Shown: positions 51,615 through 61,176, counted from the first letter of the stretch. The stretch is 64,000 nucleotides of DNA from Myroides marinus (GCF_900109075.1 NZ_FNYS01000009.1:80967-144966); one strand, 5' to 3'. Made by a program: numbers and translations. Notes: generated by a model not told the origin, from the letters alone.

Positions 51615-53081
51615 ATGAATACAAAAACACACTCTTTAAAAAACAAACTTGGAGTCTTAGCGTTGGCTTTGAGTTTATTAACTATCGGTAGTTGTTCTCA
51701 GAAAGACAATAAGACAACGAAGATGAATGCTGACATGGCAGAACAAATAGTGGCAACAGGTAATTTAGAAGCGGAACTTACTTCTCCTCCTCTAGTACCT
51801 AAACCAGTAGGAAACAGAGTTGCTGCTAAGTTAAAAGTAAACTTAGAAATCTTAGAGCAAGAAGGTGAAATGGTAGATGGTGTAAAATATATGTATTGGA
51901 CATTCGGTGGTACAGTACCTGGTAGCTTTATCCGTACTCGTGTAGGTGACGAAGTAGAATTTACTCTTAAGAATCACCCAGACAATAAACTGCCACACAA
52001 TATAGATATGCACGCTGTGACAGGTCCTGGAGGAGGGGCAGCTTCATCACTAGTAGCACCAGGACACGAGGTAACGTTCTCATTTAAAACATTACAACCT
52101 GGTCTATATGTGTACCACTGTGCTACAGCTCCTGTAGGTATGCACATCGCTAATGGTATGTACGGATTAATACTAGTAGAACCAGAAGGTGGATTACCTC
52201 CAGTAGATAAAGAATACTACATCATGCAAGGGGATTTCTATACTAAAGGAGCTTACGGAGAGAAAGGTGTACAACCTTTTGATATGAATAAAGCTTTAAA
52301 AGAACAACCTGATTACGTAGTATTTAATGGACATGTAAATGGGCTAGTAAACGAGAATGCTATTACTGCTAAAGTAGGAGAAACTATCCGTCTATTCGTA
52401 GGTAATGGTGGTCCTAACTTAGTGAGTTCATTCCACGTTATCGGTGAGATATTCGACAGAGTACACGTAGAAGGTGGCGATCTAATCAACGAGAATGTTC
52501 AGACTACGCTAATCCCTGCTGGTGGAGCTGCCATCCTAGAGTTTAAAGTAAATACTCCTGGTACATTCGTAATCGTAGACCACTCAATCTTCAGAGCGTT
52601 TAACAAAGGGGCTCTAGGTATGCTAAAAGTAGAAGGAAATGAGAATACTAAAGTATTCGCTGGTAAAATAAAAGAAGGTGTGTACTTACCTGAAGGAGGT
52701 ACTATCCAAAATATGCCTAAAGAATCAGCTAAAAAAGAAGTGATAGAAAACAAAACTGTAGCTCAACAAATAGCTGATGGTAAAAGTGTATTCACAAGAA
52801 CTTGTTTTGCTTGTCACCAGTCTGAAGGACAAGGTATCGATAAGATATTCCCTCCTCTAGCGAAATCTGACTACTTAAATAAAGATGTAAACAGAGCAAT
52901 CAAAACAGTTATTAACGGGCTACAAGGAGAGATTACTGTAAACAATGTAAAATACAACTCTATTATGACTAGTCAGAACTTAAGTGACCAAGAGATAGCG
53001 GATGTACTAACTTATGTGTACAACAGTTGGGGTAACAATAAAACTGTGGTAACTCCTCAAATGGTTCAAAAAAATAGATAA
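51615..53081 (+). CDS. nirK: Copper nitrite reductase with C-terminal cytochrome c
   Basis: Reduces nitrite to nitric oxide in the periplasm. It is a 488-residue predicted lipoprotein (TIGSC, Cys27) with two cupredoxin domains: type 1 copper ligands His128, Cys169, His177, Met182 and type 2 His133, His168, with a third His in VDHSIFRAF. A cytochrome c domain is fused at the C-terminus (Cys397-F-A-Cys400-His401), which could receive electrons. The Cys-to-His spacing is one shorter than in the classic enzyme. A NirV-like and an SCO gene follow immediately. Confidence 0.96.
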   Translation: MNTKTHSLKNKLGVLALALSLLTIGSCSQKDNKTTKMNADMAEQIVATGNLEAELTSPPLVPKPVGNRVAAKLKVNLEILEQEGEMVDGVKYMYWTFGGTVPGSFIRTRVGDEVEFTLKNHPDNKLPHNIDMHAVTGPGGGAASSLVAPGHEVTFSFKTLQPGLYVYHCATAPVGMHIANGMYGLILVEPEGGLPPVDKEYYIMQGDFYTKGAYGEKGVQPFDMNKALKEQPDYVVFNGHVNGLVNENAITAKVGETIRLFVGNGGPNLVSSFHVIGEIFDRVHVEGGDLINENVQTTLIPAGGAAILEFKVNTPGTFVIVDHSIFRAFNKGALGMLKVEGNENTKVFAGKIKEGVYLPEGGTIQNMPKESAKKEVIENKTVAQQIADGKSVFTRTCFACHQSEGQGIDKIFPPLAKSDYLNKDVNRAIKTVINGLQGEITVNNVKYNSIMTSQNLSDQEIADVLTYVYNSWGNNKTVVTPQMVQKNR

Positions 53082-53082
53082 A

Positions 53083-53862
53083 ATGTTTTTTCTTGATAAA
53101 TCAAATATCATCGCGTGTCTTCTGAGCGTATTTACACTCACAGTGTCTTATGCTCAGAAAGCAACACCGATGGTCACTATCAAAGGTGGAACTTTTGTTC
53201 CACTTTATGGTAGTACAGAAGAGGGCATCTCAAAAGTAGCTTCCTTTAAGATTGATCAATATGCAACAACTAATGAGCAATATGTTGAGTTCTTAAAGAA
53301 AAACCCTACTTATCAACGCTCTCAAATAAAAGGATTGTTTGCTAATAAGAGTTACTTATCACATTGGAAGAGCGATTTAGATTATGGTGATTTAAAACCT
53401 AATGCTCCTGTGACTAATGTATCTTGGTTTGCTGCCAAAAAATACTGTGAAGTACAAGGCAAAAGACTTCCGACTATGGATGAGTGGGAATATGTAGCCA
53501 TGGCTGACGCTAAGAATATGGATGCAAGAGAAAAAGAAGCTTATAACAAGTATATATTAGCGTGGTACGAAACACCTAAAACCTATGTCAACCCTGTAGG
53601 TAGTACATTTAAAAATTACTGGGGTGTATATGATATGCATGGACTAATATGGGAATGGGTGTCTGACTATAACTCTATCTTCTTATCTGGTGAAAGCCGT
53701 AAAGACAAAGGGAATGATGAAAACCTATTCTGTGGTAGTGCTTCTATTAATGCTTCTGATCTAATGGACTATGCAGCTTTTATGCGTTATGGTTTTAGAG
53801 GTAGTCTTAGAGCTAACTTCACAACGAAAAACTTAGGTTTTAGATGTGCACAAGACTTATAA
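53083..53862 (+). CDS. nirV: NirV-like FGE-sulfatase family protein
   Basis: A 259-residue secreted protein (signal peptide to about residue 23) with the formylglycine-generating-enzyme fold: MVTIKGGTFVPLYGS, FKIDQYATTNEQYVEFLK, KRLPTMDEWEYVAMAD and MHGLIWEWVSDY. The enzyme's paired active-site cysteines are not preserved; only LFCGSAS and the final FRCAQ cysteine are seen, so true oxidation of a sulfatase is unlikely. In Rhodobacter sphaeroides a protein of this family, NirV, follows nirK. The stop of nirK is one base away, and the SCO gene follows in the operon. Confidence 0.75.
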   Translation: MFFLDKSNIIACLLSVFTLTVSYAQKATPMVTIKGGTFVPLYGSTEEGISKVASFKIDQYATTNEQYVEFLKKNPTYQRSQIKGLFANKSYLSHWKSDLDYGDLKPNAPVTNVSWFAAKKYCEVQGKRLPTMDEWEYVAMADAKNMDAREKEAYNKYILAWYETPKTYVNPVGSTFKNYWGVYDMHGLIWEWVSDYNSIFLSGESRKDKGNDENLFCGSASINASDLMDYAAFMRYGFRGSLRANFTTKNLGFRCAQDL

Positions 53863-53876
53863 AAACAACGACAATT

Positions 53877-54500
53877 ATGAAAAAAACACTTATAACCTTA
53901 TCCGTTTTTGCTTCATTACTATTTATAGGATGTAAAGAAACTAAAACAACAGAGGAACAACCTCAAACAACTGAACAAACTACAGCTTCACAAGAGGTGT
54001 CAGACCTATCTATATACAACCTTCCTTCTACATGGACTACACAAGATGGAAAAGACATAGAACTAAAAGATCTGCAAGGTAATGTATTAGTAATGGTCAT
54101 GATTTATACTTCGTGTAAAGCAGCTTGTCCTCGATTAGTAGCCGATATGCGTAATATAGAGGAAAGAGTAAAAGGTAAAAATCTAGACAAGGTTAAATAT
54201 GTCTTAGTTAGTATAGATCCAACTGTAGACACTCCTGAACGTCTAAAAGAGTTCGCTAAAGAAAATAAAATGGATGGTGAGCAATGGGTATTCTTGCGTT
54301 CTACAGAAGAGAATACTCGCGAATTTGCAGCTACTCTAGCAGTGAACTATAAAAAGATTTCTCCTATAGATTTCTCTCATTCTAATATCATCAGTGTATT
54401 TAACACAAAAGGTGAATTAGATTATCAACAGGAAGGGCTAGGTATAGACTACGCTCCTACTGTCACAGAAATAGAACGACAGTTATCCCTTATAAAGTAG
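53877..54500 (+). CDS. SCO family copper chaperone lipoprotein
   Basis: A 207-residue lipoprotein from the ATG at 53877 (MKKTLITLSVFASLLFIGC, Cys19); the frame is open 11 codons upstream but those precede the signal. It has a thioredoxin fold with the SCO copper motif SCKAACP near residue 80 and a later conserved His in ISPIDFSHSNII. SCO proteins supply copper to oxidase CuA or NirK-like sites. It shares the nirK operon, so copper delivery to NirK is a reasonable inference. Confidence 0.9.
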   Translation: MKKTLITLSVFASLLFIGCKETKTTEEQPQTTEQTTASQEVSDLSIYNLPSTWTTQDGKDIELKDLQGNVLVMVMIYTSCKAACPRLVADMRNIEERVKGKNLDKVKYVLVSIDPTVDTPERLKEFAKENKMDGEQWVFLRSTEENTREFAATLAVNYKKISPIDFSHSNIISVFNTKGELDYQQEGLGIDYAPTVTEIERQLSLIK

Positions 54501-54517
54501 TTAGTTATTGAAAGTAG

Positions 54518-54561
54518 ATACTGCTCTTTTGTCAAATTTGACATAGAGCAGTATTTTTTTT
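54518..54561 (+). terminator. nirK operon terminator
   Basis: Stem ATACTGCTCT / AGAGCAGTAT enclosing a second dyad, TGTCAAATTTGACA, and followed by eight T. It ends nirK-nirV-SCO. Confidence 0.85.
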
Positions 54562-54590
54562 ATATCCAAGGTTGGTTTATAACTTTGGAA

Positions 54591-55736
54591 TTAAGCCTGT
54601 ATCTTATTCTTCTGTTTGACAATAAACATTAACACAAGAGTCACCACCGCAATACAAAACATACCTATTGGCAGATAATGCATTCCATATCCTGCTATTA
54701 CCTTGCCTCCTACTAATGTTCCAAAAGCAATTCCTAAATTACCAAATGAGGTAGATAGACTGCTTCCTAAAGCAAAAGAGACAGAAGTAGTGCGTTGTAA
54801 AAAAGCTACAGCATTTAGATACACTGGTGTATATAGCATACTCCATATCATCACTATTCCTGTAGTAATCACCACATCACTTCCGTTAAAATAAAGAGCT
54901 ATAGCTAAGACAATAGCACCTGTGACATACACCATATTACTAAAAACAACACCTCTACTAAGCAACTTCCCTCCTACATACATCGCTAACAATCCTACAA
55001 CACCAAATAATAGAATCATATTACCAACCATAAGGCCAGACATATTTTTCTCTTTATTAAGATAATCTGCAAAATAGCTATATACACTAAACCACATGGC
55101 AATCACAAAGAGATTCACTAAAGCACTTCTAATGAAAGATGCTTCTTTAAAAATATGTAATTCTTTTATATCAAAGGCTTTTCCGCCTCCTTCGACATTA
55201 GGTAAAACAAAATAGATAGCTATAAAAGCCAGTGTACTAACAACGCCTTGAATAATAAATATAGCTTCTAATCCATAAAGGTTAGTCAGATATGTAGCTA
55301 ATGGAATAGTGGTAAAAGAAGCTATTGTGATTCCACTAAAGACAATACTCATCATTTGGCTTTCCTTTTCTTTATCAGCAAAACTAACGGCTATCGATAA
55401 AGCATTAGCTATATAGACAGGTTGTAATACCGCAGACAGTAATCTCAAAGTAAGTAATAACCAAAAAGGAGGTAAAAACACAGATATCGTACTAGAGGCA
55501 ATAAACAAGAAGATCGCTAATAACATCACTTTCTTTTTATCCATCTTAGCTGTAAACAGCGTCATAAAAGGTCCTAACAAAGCGATCACTAAAGCAAAGC
55601 CACTCAGTAACCAACTGGCTTTATCAATTGATATTTGGTAATGAGACGCAATCTGTGGCAATACTCCTATCACACCAAATTCGGTGGTAATGATGCTCAA
55701 TAACCCTAATGCTCCCACGTATGCATAATTCTTCAT
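54591..55736 (-). CDS. MFS transporter (AraJ/YdhP type)
   Basis: A 381-residue transporter with twelve helices. The start MKNYAYVGALGLLSIITTEFGVIGVLPQIA and ALLGPFMTLFTAKMDKKKVML are typical of the AraJ/YdhP drug-resistance branch. A divergent HxlR regulator gene lies 143 bases away, the usual partner of such pumps. The pair is inserted between the nirK and norZ operons, but a role in nitrogen-oxide metabolism is not suggested by the sequence. Confidence 0.85.
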   Translation of the reverse strand: MKNYAYVGALGLLSIITTEFGVIGVLPQIASHYQISIDKASWLLSGFALVIALLGPFMTLFTAKMDKKKVMLLAIFLFIASSTISVFLPPFWLLLTLRLLSAVLQPVYIANALSIAVSFADKEKESQMMSIVFSGITIASFTTIPLATYLTNLYGLEAIFIIQGVVSTLAFIAIYFVLPNVEGGGKAFDIKELHIFKEASFIRSALVNLFVIAMWFSVYSYFADYLNKEKNMSGLMVGNMILLFGVVGLLAMYVGGKLLSRGVVFSNMVYVTGAIVLAIALYFNGSDVVITTGIVMIWSMLYTPVYLNAVAFLQRTTSVSFALGSSLSTSFGNLGIAFGTLVGGKVIAGYGMHYLPIGMFCIAVVTLVLMFIVKQKNKIQA

Positions 55737-55878
55737 AATGTAAAATTTTATACTTTTGTTTTATTAAAGCAGATGACAAGTCACCTTGCTCGTTTTATTA
55801 ATTTCAACAAAAGTATATAGCATACTTCCTCCATACCAGTCAAACGACTGTTGTGAGTAACTAATAATTATGTAAGTA

Positions 55879-56256
55879 ATGACCAAAAGAAAAGAAAACT
55901 CTACCAACAGTATCAATAGAGAATATATAACAACTAACTGTGATGCTATCTACACAGTGTGTAAGATTAGTGGTCGATGGAAGATGAAGATCATATATAC
56001 ATTAAGTACATATGAAACATTGCGTTTTAATGAACTAAGAGATCATATACAAGGGATTACAGATAGAATGCTAACCCTGCAACTAAAAGAATTAGAAGCA
56101 GATAGTCTAGTGGTAAGAAAGATATTCCCTGAAGTACCTCCTCGAGTGGAATACTCCCTGACGGATATCACAAAAGAGCTATTACCCATATGGCCTGCTC
56201 TAGAACAATGGGCTGAGAAGCACCGCGCTTTAGTTAGCGAAGAAAATGAAGAATAG
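55879..56256 (+). CDS. HxlR family transcriptional regulator
   Basis: A 125-residue winged-helix protein. It matches HxlR/MarR-like regulators: NCDAIYTVCKISGRWKMKIIYTLS, then RFNELRDHIQGITDRMLTLQLKELEADSLV and VEYSLTDITKELLPI. Conserved cysteines near residues 20 and 28 may sense electrophiles, as in HypR relatives. It is divergent from the MFS gene and probably controls it. Confidence 0.88.
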   Translation: MTKRKENSTNSINREYITTNCDAIYTVCKISGRWKMKIIYTLSTYETLRFNELRDHIQGITDRMLTLQLKELEADSLVVRKIFPEVPPRVEYSLTDITKELLPIWPALEQWAEKHRALVSEENEE

Positions 56257-56340
56257 TCAATAAACAGTGAGGAATGCCCTTTGTATGTCCATGTATAGGC
56301 AAATTACAATTTGCCTATAGACTACACACTTTATATCAAA

Positions 56341-56367
56341 GTAGAGACGGATTATTATCCGTGTCAC
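56341..56367 (-). repeat. REP-like hairpin, copy D (inverted orientation)
   Basis: On the minus strand it reads GTGAC, hairpin ACGGAT-AATA-ATCCGT (56347-56362 on the plus strand), CTCTAC. Copies A and C have ACAGAT and ATCTGT, so both arms carry compensatory A-to-G and T-to-C changes. Only this hairpin is present; the second hairpin is not. Confidence 0.6.
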
Positions 56368-56498
56368 ACAAAACAAATAACCGATATTCTGTGTCTGCTT
56401 ATAATATAATCCTTCTTGCTGTCAGAATAAAAAAGTAGAATAACATATAATACTGAAAGACAAACATTCTTAATTACTCATTGTTCATTCCTAATTAC

Positions 56499-56951
56499 CT
56501 AAACTCCTCCATATCTAACAAAACTCCCTAGTATCAACATCACAATACTAATCACTGTTACTGATAGAATATGAAAAGTCATTAGAGGTAGTTTCTCAAT
56601 GTTATTTTTGAGACGAGGTAATACATAAAACTGTGCGCTTAATGCAAATAATGCAATAGCAATTAAACAACTTAGTTTAAAAGAAATCACTCGTTCAATA
56701 GGAGTCTCAAAGGCAAACCAAGTATCTATCTTAACATTGTACAAATAAGCCATACGAGCACCTGTTAATAACATCACCAAAAGTGCTGGCATACCAAACC
56801 ACTCATATCTACTCTCGAAGTTAAACAATTTATCTACTGATTTCTCTTTCCACACTTGTGGTAAAATAACTACGCTAAGTAAGATATGACCTCCTACCCA
56901 TATAGTAGCTCCTAATAGATGAAGGATTAGTAATAAATGTAATTCGTTCAT
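56499..56951 (-). CDS. CopD-like membrane protein
   Basis: A 150-residue protein with four predicted helices. The N-terminal HLLGATIWVGGHILLSVVILP and later ARMAYLY and FKLSCLIAIA fit CopD-like (copper resistance D) family members, which bear conserved histidines facing the membrane. It lies 6 bases after the HCO-like gene and closes the norZ cluster. Haem or copper handling is a guess from the family and from the neighbours. Confidence 0.8.
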   Translation of the reverse strand: MNELHLLLILHLLGATIWVGGHILLSVVILPQVWKEKSVDKLFNFESRYEWFGMPALLVMLLTGARMAYLYNVKIDTWFAFETPIERVISFKLSCLIAIALFALSAQFYVLPRLKNNIEKLPLMTFHILSVTVISIVMLILGSFVRYGGV

Positions 56952-56957
56952 AATCTC

Positions 56958-58151
56958 TTATTTTTTTAAATACGATAATAAAAAACATAAAATACTCATA
57001 GGTAATAATACAGATGTCCAAAATAATAACATTGGTGTATTTGATATCCAATTCACTGACATAAAACCTTGAAGCCCTTGTAGAAGTAATATTCCTTCTG
57101 TCAATACAAAACCTAAGATTAAGATACCTATACCTGACTTAGTCCAGGTGTTTACAATTAACTTCTGTTCTCTGATCATTAACCACAGACCAAAAGCCGT
57201 CAGGACGCCTAGCATATTCAAATGAATAAACCCAATAATCCATGAGCGCAAAGTTTGGAGCTGAATAGTTATAGTTTCTGACATTGTTAATAGCTGTGTT
57301 CCTATTCGCATTATAAAGCAGAATAAAGCAAGTATTGCTAAAAGATATACACTTTTACCTATACGGTTACTTTCTTGCTTAAATGCGCTATAAATAGGCT
57401 TAATTAGATATCCTACAGCATAAAATTGTAATAAAACTCCTAATGCATTTAAATAGTGAAGTATTGGAAACTCTATATACCAACTTAATGGCAGTGCATA
57501 AGTCAATAATACAGAGATAATCCATGCGTAGTAAAATGGGGTAAACTTAGCTAATGAATATCCTTTAAATACAGTAGCAAACAATAATGCCAAGAAAGCT
57601 GTTAAGAACCATCCATCAAACTGAAAGTGCAAAAAGAACTGTATGCAGATCTGATAAAAAGCACTTGCTTTTCCCATCATACCAACTGCAGGCCCTAAAC
57701 ACCATACTCCTAAAGTAGAGAATGCCATAAAGAACAAAGATGTCTTCAGCAAAATACCTTGTTGTGTTCCAATTACATTATTGTGTTTCCACAAATGAAT
57801 TACAAATACATAAGAACAAATAATATGCAATGTAGAAAATGCAATGGATGGTGCAGCATATCCCATAAATGGAAATGTCAATGCCATTCCCATTACAGAC
57901 AACTGTGTTACCCAGAAAAGTCGTGTATAAAACTTCGTTTCTTTAATTGAGTCTACTGCGAACTTCTGTACAAATAATACATAAACCAATAAATACAACC
58001 ACCCCAATAAAGCTATATGTGAGTGAGTGTGTAAGATATATAGAAACGTCACTCCTTCTAAAGGATACACAAACATACTTCTAAGCAACAGTCCGAATAG
58101 AGCTGCTACAAAGAAATTGATAAGTGGTATGATATAGTAGATTGGTTTCAT
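56958..58151 (-). CDS. Heme-copper-oxidase subunit I-like membrane protein
   Basis: A 397-residue protein with about twelve helices. Histidines at HTHSHIALLGW near residue 42, in the HFQFDGWF segment near residue 200 and in FIHLNMLGVLTAFG near residue 330 are laid out as in cytochrome oxidase subunit I relatives. It is shorter than catalytic subunits and I could not find all six metal-ligand positions. The family appears beside NO reductase genes; it may be an NnrS-like accessory or haem sensor. The role is unproven. Confidence 0.8.
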   Translation of the reverse strand: MKPIYYIIPLINFFVAALFGLLLRSMFVYPLEGVTFLYILHTHSHIALLGWLYLLVYVLFVQKFAVDSIKETKFYTRLFWVTQLSVMGMALTFPFMGYAAPSIAFSTLHIICSYVFVIHLWKHNNVIGTQQGILLKTSLFFMAFSTLGVWCLGPAVGMMGKASAFYQICIQFFLHFQFDGWFLTAFLALLFATVFKGYSLAKFTPFYYAWIISVLLTYALPLSWYIEFPILHYLNALGVLLQFYAVGYLIKPIYSAFKQESNRIGKSVYLLAILALFCFIMRIGTQLLTMSETITIQLQTLRSWIIGFIHLNMLGVLTAFGLWLMIREQKLIVNTWTKSGIGILILGFVLTEGILLLQGLQGFMSVNWISNTPMLLFWTSVLLPMSILCFLLSYLKK

Positions 58152-58164
58152 ATATATTGATACA

Positions 58165-58197
58165 AGAAGTGCCTTATACTAAAGGTAAGGCACTTCT
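58165..58197 (-). other. 12-bp hairpin between ric and the HCO-like gene
   Basis: Perfect stem AGAAGTGCCTTA / TAAGGCACTTCT with a 9-base loop. There is no T-run on the minus strand, so it is more likely a processing, stability or attenuation element in the operon than a full terminator. Confidence 0.6.
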
Positions 58198-58214
58198 ATG
58201 AAATTTGAAAAAGA

Positions 58215-58928
58215 TTACTCGAATTTTTGTTCAAGTACTATTGCGCTAGGAAACAATATATTATTTTCTAAGTGGATATGTTTGTGCAAATCCTCTTCGA
58301 ATTCTTTTAGCATAGCATAAGTCACTTTATAAGTATTACAACCATCTGCTGGAGGAGTATAATTATTTGATAACTCAGCTATCTTACGGAAGCGTTCTCC
58401 TTCTCCATCGTGCTCATGCATCATCATGGCTACAGGGTTTTGTACTGTACCGAAATGTGGTGTTTCTAATGGTTGGCCACTTATAGTTGCAGCAACCATC
58501 TGACGAATAAATGGGAATAGCACTAATTCTTCTTTTTTTAAATGTTGGCTCAACTCACCTGCACACCCAATAAAAAGTTCATTAATCTCATGTAACTCTG
58601 GATGTCTCTCTCCATGTACTCTACTTAATTTGTTTAAGAACTGTAATAGCACTGGTATTTTTTCTTCTACATATCTGTGATGTGTCTTCTCTACATAATC
58701 AGCTAGTAAATCAAGTGGCCAATGTCTAAAGTCAATATTATTTTCTGCTTGATGAGCCAATAAACGTTCTAATTCGCTTATTAACTCTTCTTGATTTACT
58801 GATTTTTTCTCACATACTTCATCTATGGTACGTCCTCCTTTACAACAGAAATCTATTCCATATCTATTAAATATCGCTGCTGTTCTAAAATCCTCTGCTA
58901 CAAATGAGCCTACTGTTCTATTTTTCAT
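58215..58928 (-). CDS. ric: Iron-sulfur cluster repair di-iron protein Ric
   Basis: A 237-residue protein that repairs iron-sulfur clusters after nitric oxide or oxidative damage (ScdA/YtfE/Ric). The N-terminal ScdA-like domain has FNRYGIDFCCKGGRTIDEVC (residues about 22-41). The hemerythrin-like domain supplies iron ligands in HHRYVEEKIP, HGERHPELHEI, MMMHEHDGEGERFR and LHKHIHLENNILFP. It overlaps norZ by 11 bases, so the two are translationally coupled, matching its NO-protective role. Confidence 0.95.
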   Translation of the reverse strand: MKNRTVGSFVAEDFRTAAIFNRYGIDFCCKGGRTIDEVCEKKSVNQEELISELERLLAHQAENNIDFRHWPLDLLADYVEKTHHRYVEEKIPVLLQFLNKLSRVHGERHPELHEINELFIGCAGELSQHLKKEELVLFPFIRQMVAATISGQPLETPHFGTVQNPVAMMMHEHDGEGERFRKIAELSNNYTPPADGCNTYKVTYAMLKEFEEDLHKHIHLENNILFPSAIVLEQKFE

Positions 58929-61164
58929 GATTGCTTTTTTTAAATGTTAATTTGAATACGAATAAGACGATGGCAACTATACCTACTGTGAAGATTACGT
59001 CTCCTATAGTACGAAGCCACTTTAAAGTGACCATCGCAGGTAATTGCATTAGTTCACTAGATCTAGCATACCACATTCCATGTTGGATACTTTCGATAGC
59101 TTGCCATATACCTATCGGTAATAAGCTCAATAAAGCCATTAGTAATAAACCTAAGTTTAATCCCCAGAATCCTATCTTTAATAATTTATCATTCCACTGT
59201 ACATGTCTATAAATACTTCTTAGTACAAATAGCATTAATCCTATCCCCAACATTCCATATACTCCAAATAAAGCTGTATGTCCGTGTAGAGGAGTTGTAT
59301 TTAACCCTTGTACATAGTATAGGGCTATTGGTGGATTAATAATAAATCCAAACACACCAGCTCCCAAGAAGTTCCAGAAAGCAACGGCTATCATAAAGTA
59401 GATAGGCCATTTATAATCTTGTAACCATCCTTTGTGAGTAGATATCTTATAATTCTCATACGCTTCATATCCTATTAAGGTTAATGGCACTACTTCTAAT
59501 GCACTAAACGTAGCTCCTAATGCCATTACAGCAGTTGGTGTTCCTGAGAAATATAAGTGGTGGAATGTCCCTATAATTCCTCCTGACATAAATACTATTG
59601 TAGAGAACAATGCTCCATTAGTAGCTGTCTTTGTTTTGATTAATCCCATTCTCACAAATAAGAAAGCTAATACAACAGTAGCAAATACTTCAAAGAAACC
59701 TTCTACCCATAAATGCACTACCCACCATCTCCAATATTCTGCTATTGCTAAGTTAGTTTGTCTTCCCCACATTAGTCCTGCTCCATAGAATAAAGCGATA
59801 GCACCACATGAGATTAAGAATAAGATAATAAGATTGCGGTGACTACCTTTTTCTTTTAATACCGGTATTAACGGTCTAATCATTAGTGCTAACCATACAA
59901 ATAGTCCAACGAATAAAAAGATTTGCCAAAAACGTCCTAAATCAACATATTCATATCCTTGATGTCCAAACCAGAAGTTCTGTACTAGATTTAGCTTTTG
60001 CATAATACCAAACCACTGTCCAATCATAGATCCTAGTACAATAATCAACAAGGCTACGAATAAGAAGTTCACTCCGAATACCTGGAACTTAGGATCCTTT
60101 CCTCCTACTGCTGGAGAAATATAAAGTCCTGTACCTAACCAAGCTGTTGCAATCCAGAAAATAGCTAGTTGTGTATGCCAAGTACGAGTTACTGAGTATG
60201 GTAGAATTTGATCTAATGGAATACCATATAGACCTTGCCCTTCTACACCATAGTGAGCCGTAAGAATTCCTAATCCTACCTGTAACAACATCAATAAACA
60301 TACTACCCAGAAGTATTTCTTCAGAATAGTCATACTCTTAGTTACGGTTCCATTAGATACTGGATCTTCTACAGGTACCATATCTTCTTCATCTTGTTTA
60401 GAAGCAACGTGATAATAAACCAATACACCTACTGCAAAAATTAATAAGATAACACTGACTCCTGACCATGCTAATAAAGGTGTAGTAGCTACGTTACCCA
60501 CTAGATCCTCTGCTGGCCAGTTATGTGTATAGCTGACATCGCTATCAGGTCTATTAGTAACTGTTGCCCAAGTTGCCCAAAAGAAGAAAGCATTCATTTG
60601 CTTTAGTCTAGTAGGGTCAGTTATCGAATTATTAGGTATTGCATAGTCTTTACGCAATTGTGCAAACTCTGCATCATCAGTAAATAGTTTGCTATAATAC
60701 TCCTGTAGATATAAGCGCGCTTGGTTTCTTTCTTCTGTAATTGTCAAAACTCCACTTGCTTTATCATAAGTATTTGGTCTTATATTACTTTGTAAATGAG
60801 CTTTTAAATATGCTTGTTCTTCTACAGTAGTATCAGCATAATTCTTACCATATTTCTCATTAGCATAGTAATCTAATAAATACAATGCCTCTCTATGTAA
60901 GTAATCAGCTGTCCAGTCAGGAGCTACGTAGGCTCCATGTCCCCATATGGAACCTACTTCCTGACCACCTATACTCTGCCAAACATTTTGACCATCTTTT
61001 ATATCACTTGCAGATAACGCTACATTACCATTAGTTGTCCTAACTTCTGTAGGTACCGGTGGCGCTTCTTGATAAATCTCAATACCAAAATATCCGAGTA
61101 CCCCAAACGAGAACAGCATTACTATCGTGAATGCTATCCATAACTTTCTTTGTCTATTTTTCAT
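58918..61164 (-). CDS. norZ: Quinol-dependent nitric oxide reductase
   Basis: A 748-residue single-subunit qNor reducing NO to N2O with quinol electrons, sparing a cytochrome c subunit. The first 220 residues form the fused NorC-like extracytoplasmic domain, without a CxxCH haem site (WGHGAYVAPDWTADYLHRE). The catalytic NorB-like part has about twelve helices, with haem and FeB histidines in TRTWHTQLAIFW, WWVVHLWVEGFFE and GTFHHLYFSG. The glutamate residues near the FeB site are seen in VEGFFEV. It heads the operon with ric. Confidence 0.95.
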   Translation of the reverse strand: MKNRQRKLWIAFTIVMLFSFGVLGYFGIEIYQEAPPVPTEVRTTNGNVALSASDIKDGQNVWQSIGGQEVGSIWGHGAYVAPDWTADYLHREALYLLDYYANEKYGKNYADTTVEEQAYLKAHLQSNIRPNTYDKASGVLTITEERNQARLYLQEYYSKLFTDDAEFAQLRKDYAIPNNSITDPTRLKQMNAFFFWATWATVTNRPDSDVSYTHNWPAEDLVGNVATTPLLAWSGVSVILLIFAVGVLVYYHVASKQDEEDMVPVEDPVSNGTVTKSMTILKKYFWVVCLLMLLQVGLGILTAHYGVEGQGLYGIPLDQILPYSVTRTWHTQLAIFWIATAWLGTGLYISPAVGGKDPKFQVFGVNFLFVALLIIVLGSMIGQWFGIMQKLNLVQNFWFGHQGYEYVDLGRFWQIFLFVGLFVWLALMIRPLIPVLKEKGSHRNLIILFLISCGAIALFYGAGLMWGRQTNLAIAEYWRWWVVHLWVEGFFEVFATVVLAFLFVRMGLIKTKTATNGALFSTIVFMSGGIIGTFHHLYFSGTPTAVMALGATFSALEVVPLTLIGYEAYENYKISTHKGWLQDYKWPIYFMIAVAFWNFLGAGVFGFIINPPIALYYVQGLNTTPLHGHTALFGVYGMLGIGLMLFVLRSIYRHVQWNDKLLKIGFWGLNLGLLLMALLSLLPIGIWQAIESIQHGMWYARSSELMQLPAMVTLKWLRTIGDVIFTVGIVAIVLFVFKLTFKKSNHEK

Positions 61165-61176
61165 ACTTTTAAATAG

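Noticed and set aside
54591..56256. MFS-HxlR pair as part of the denitrification island
   Set aside because: Sequence points to a generic efflux pump and its regulator; position between nirK and norZ alone is not enough.
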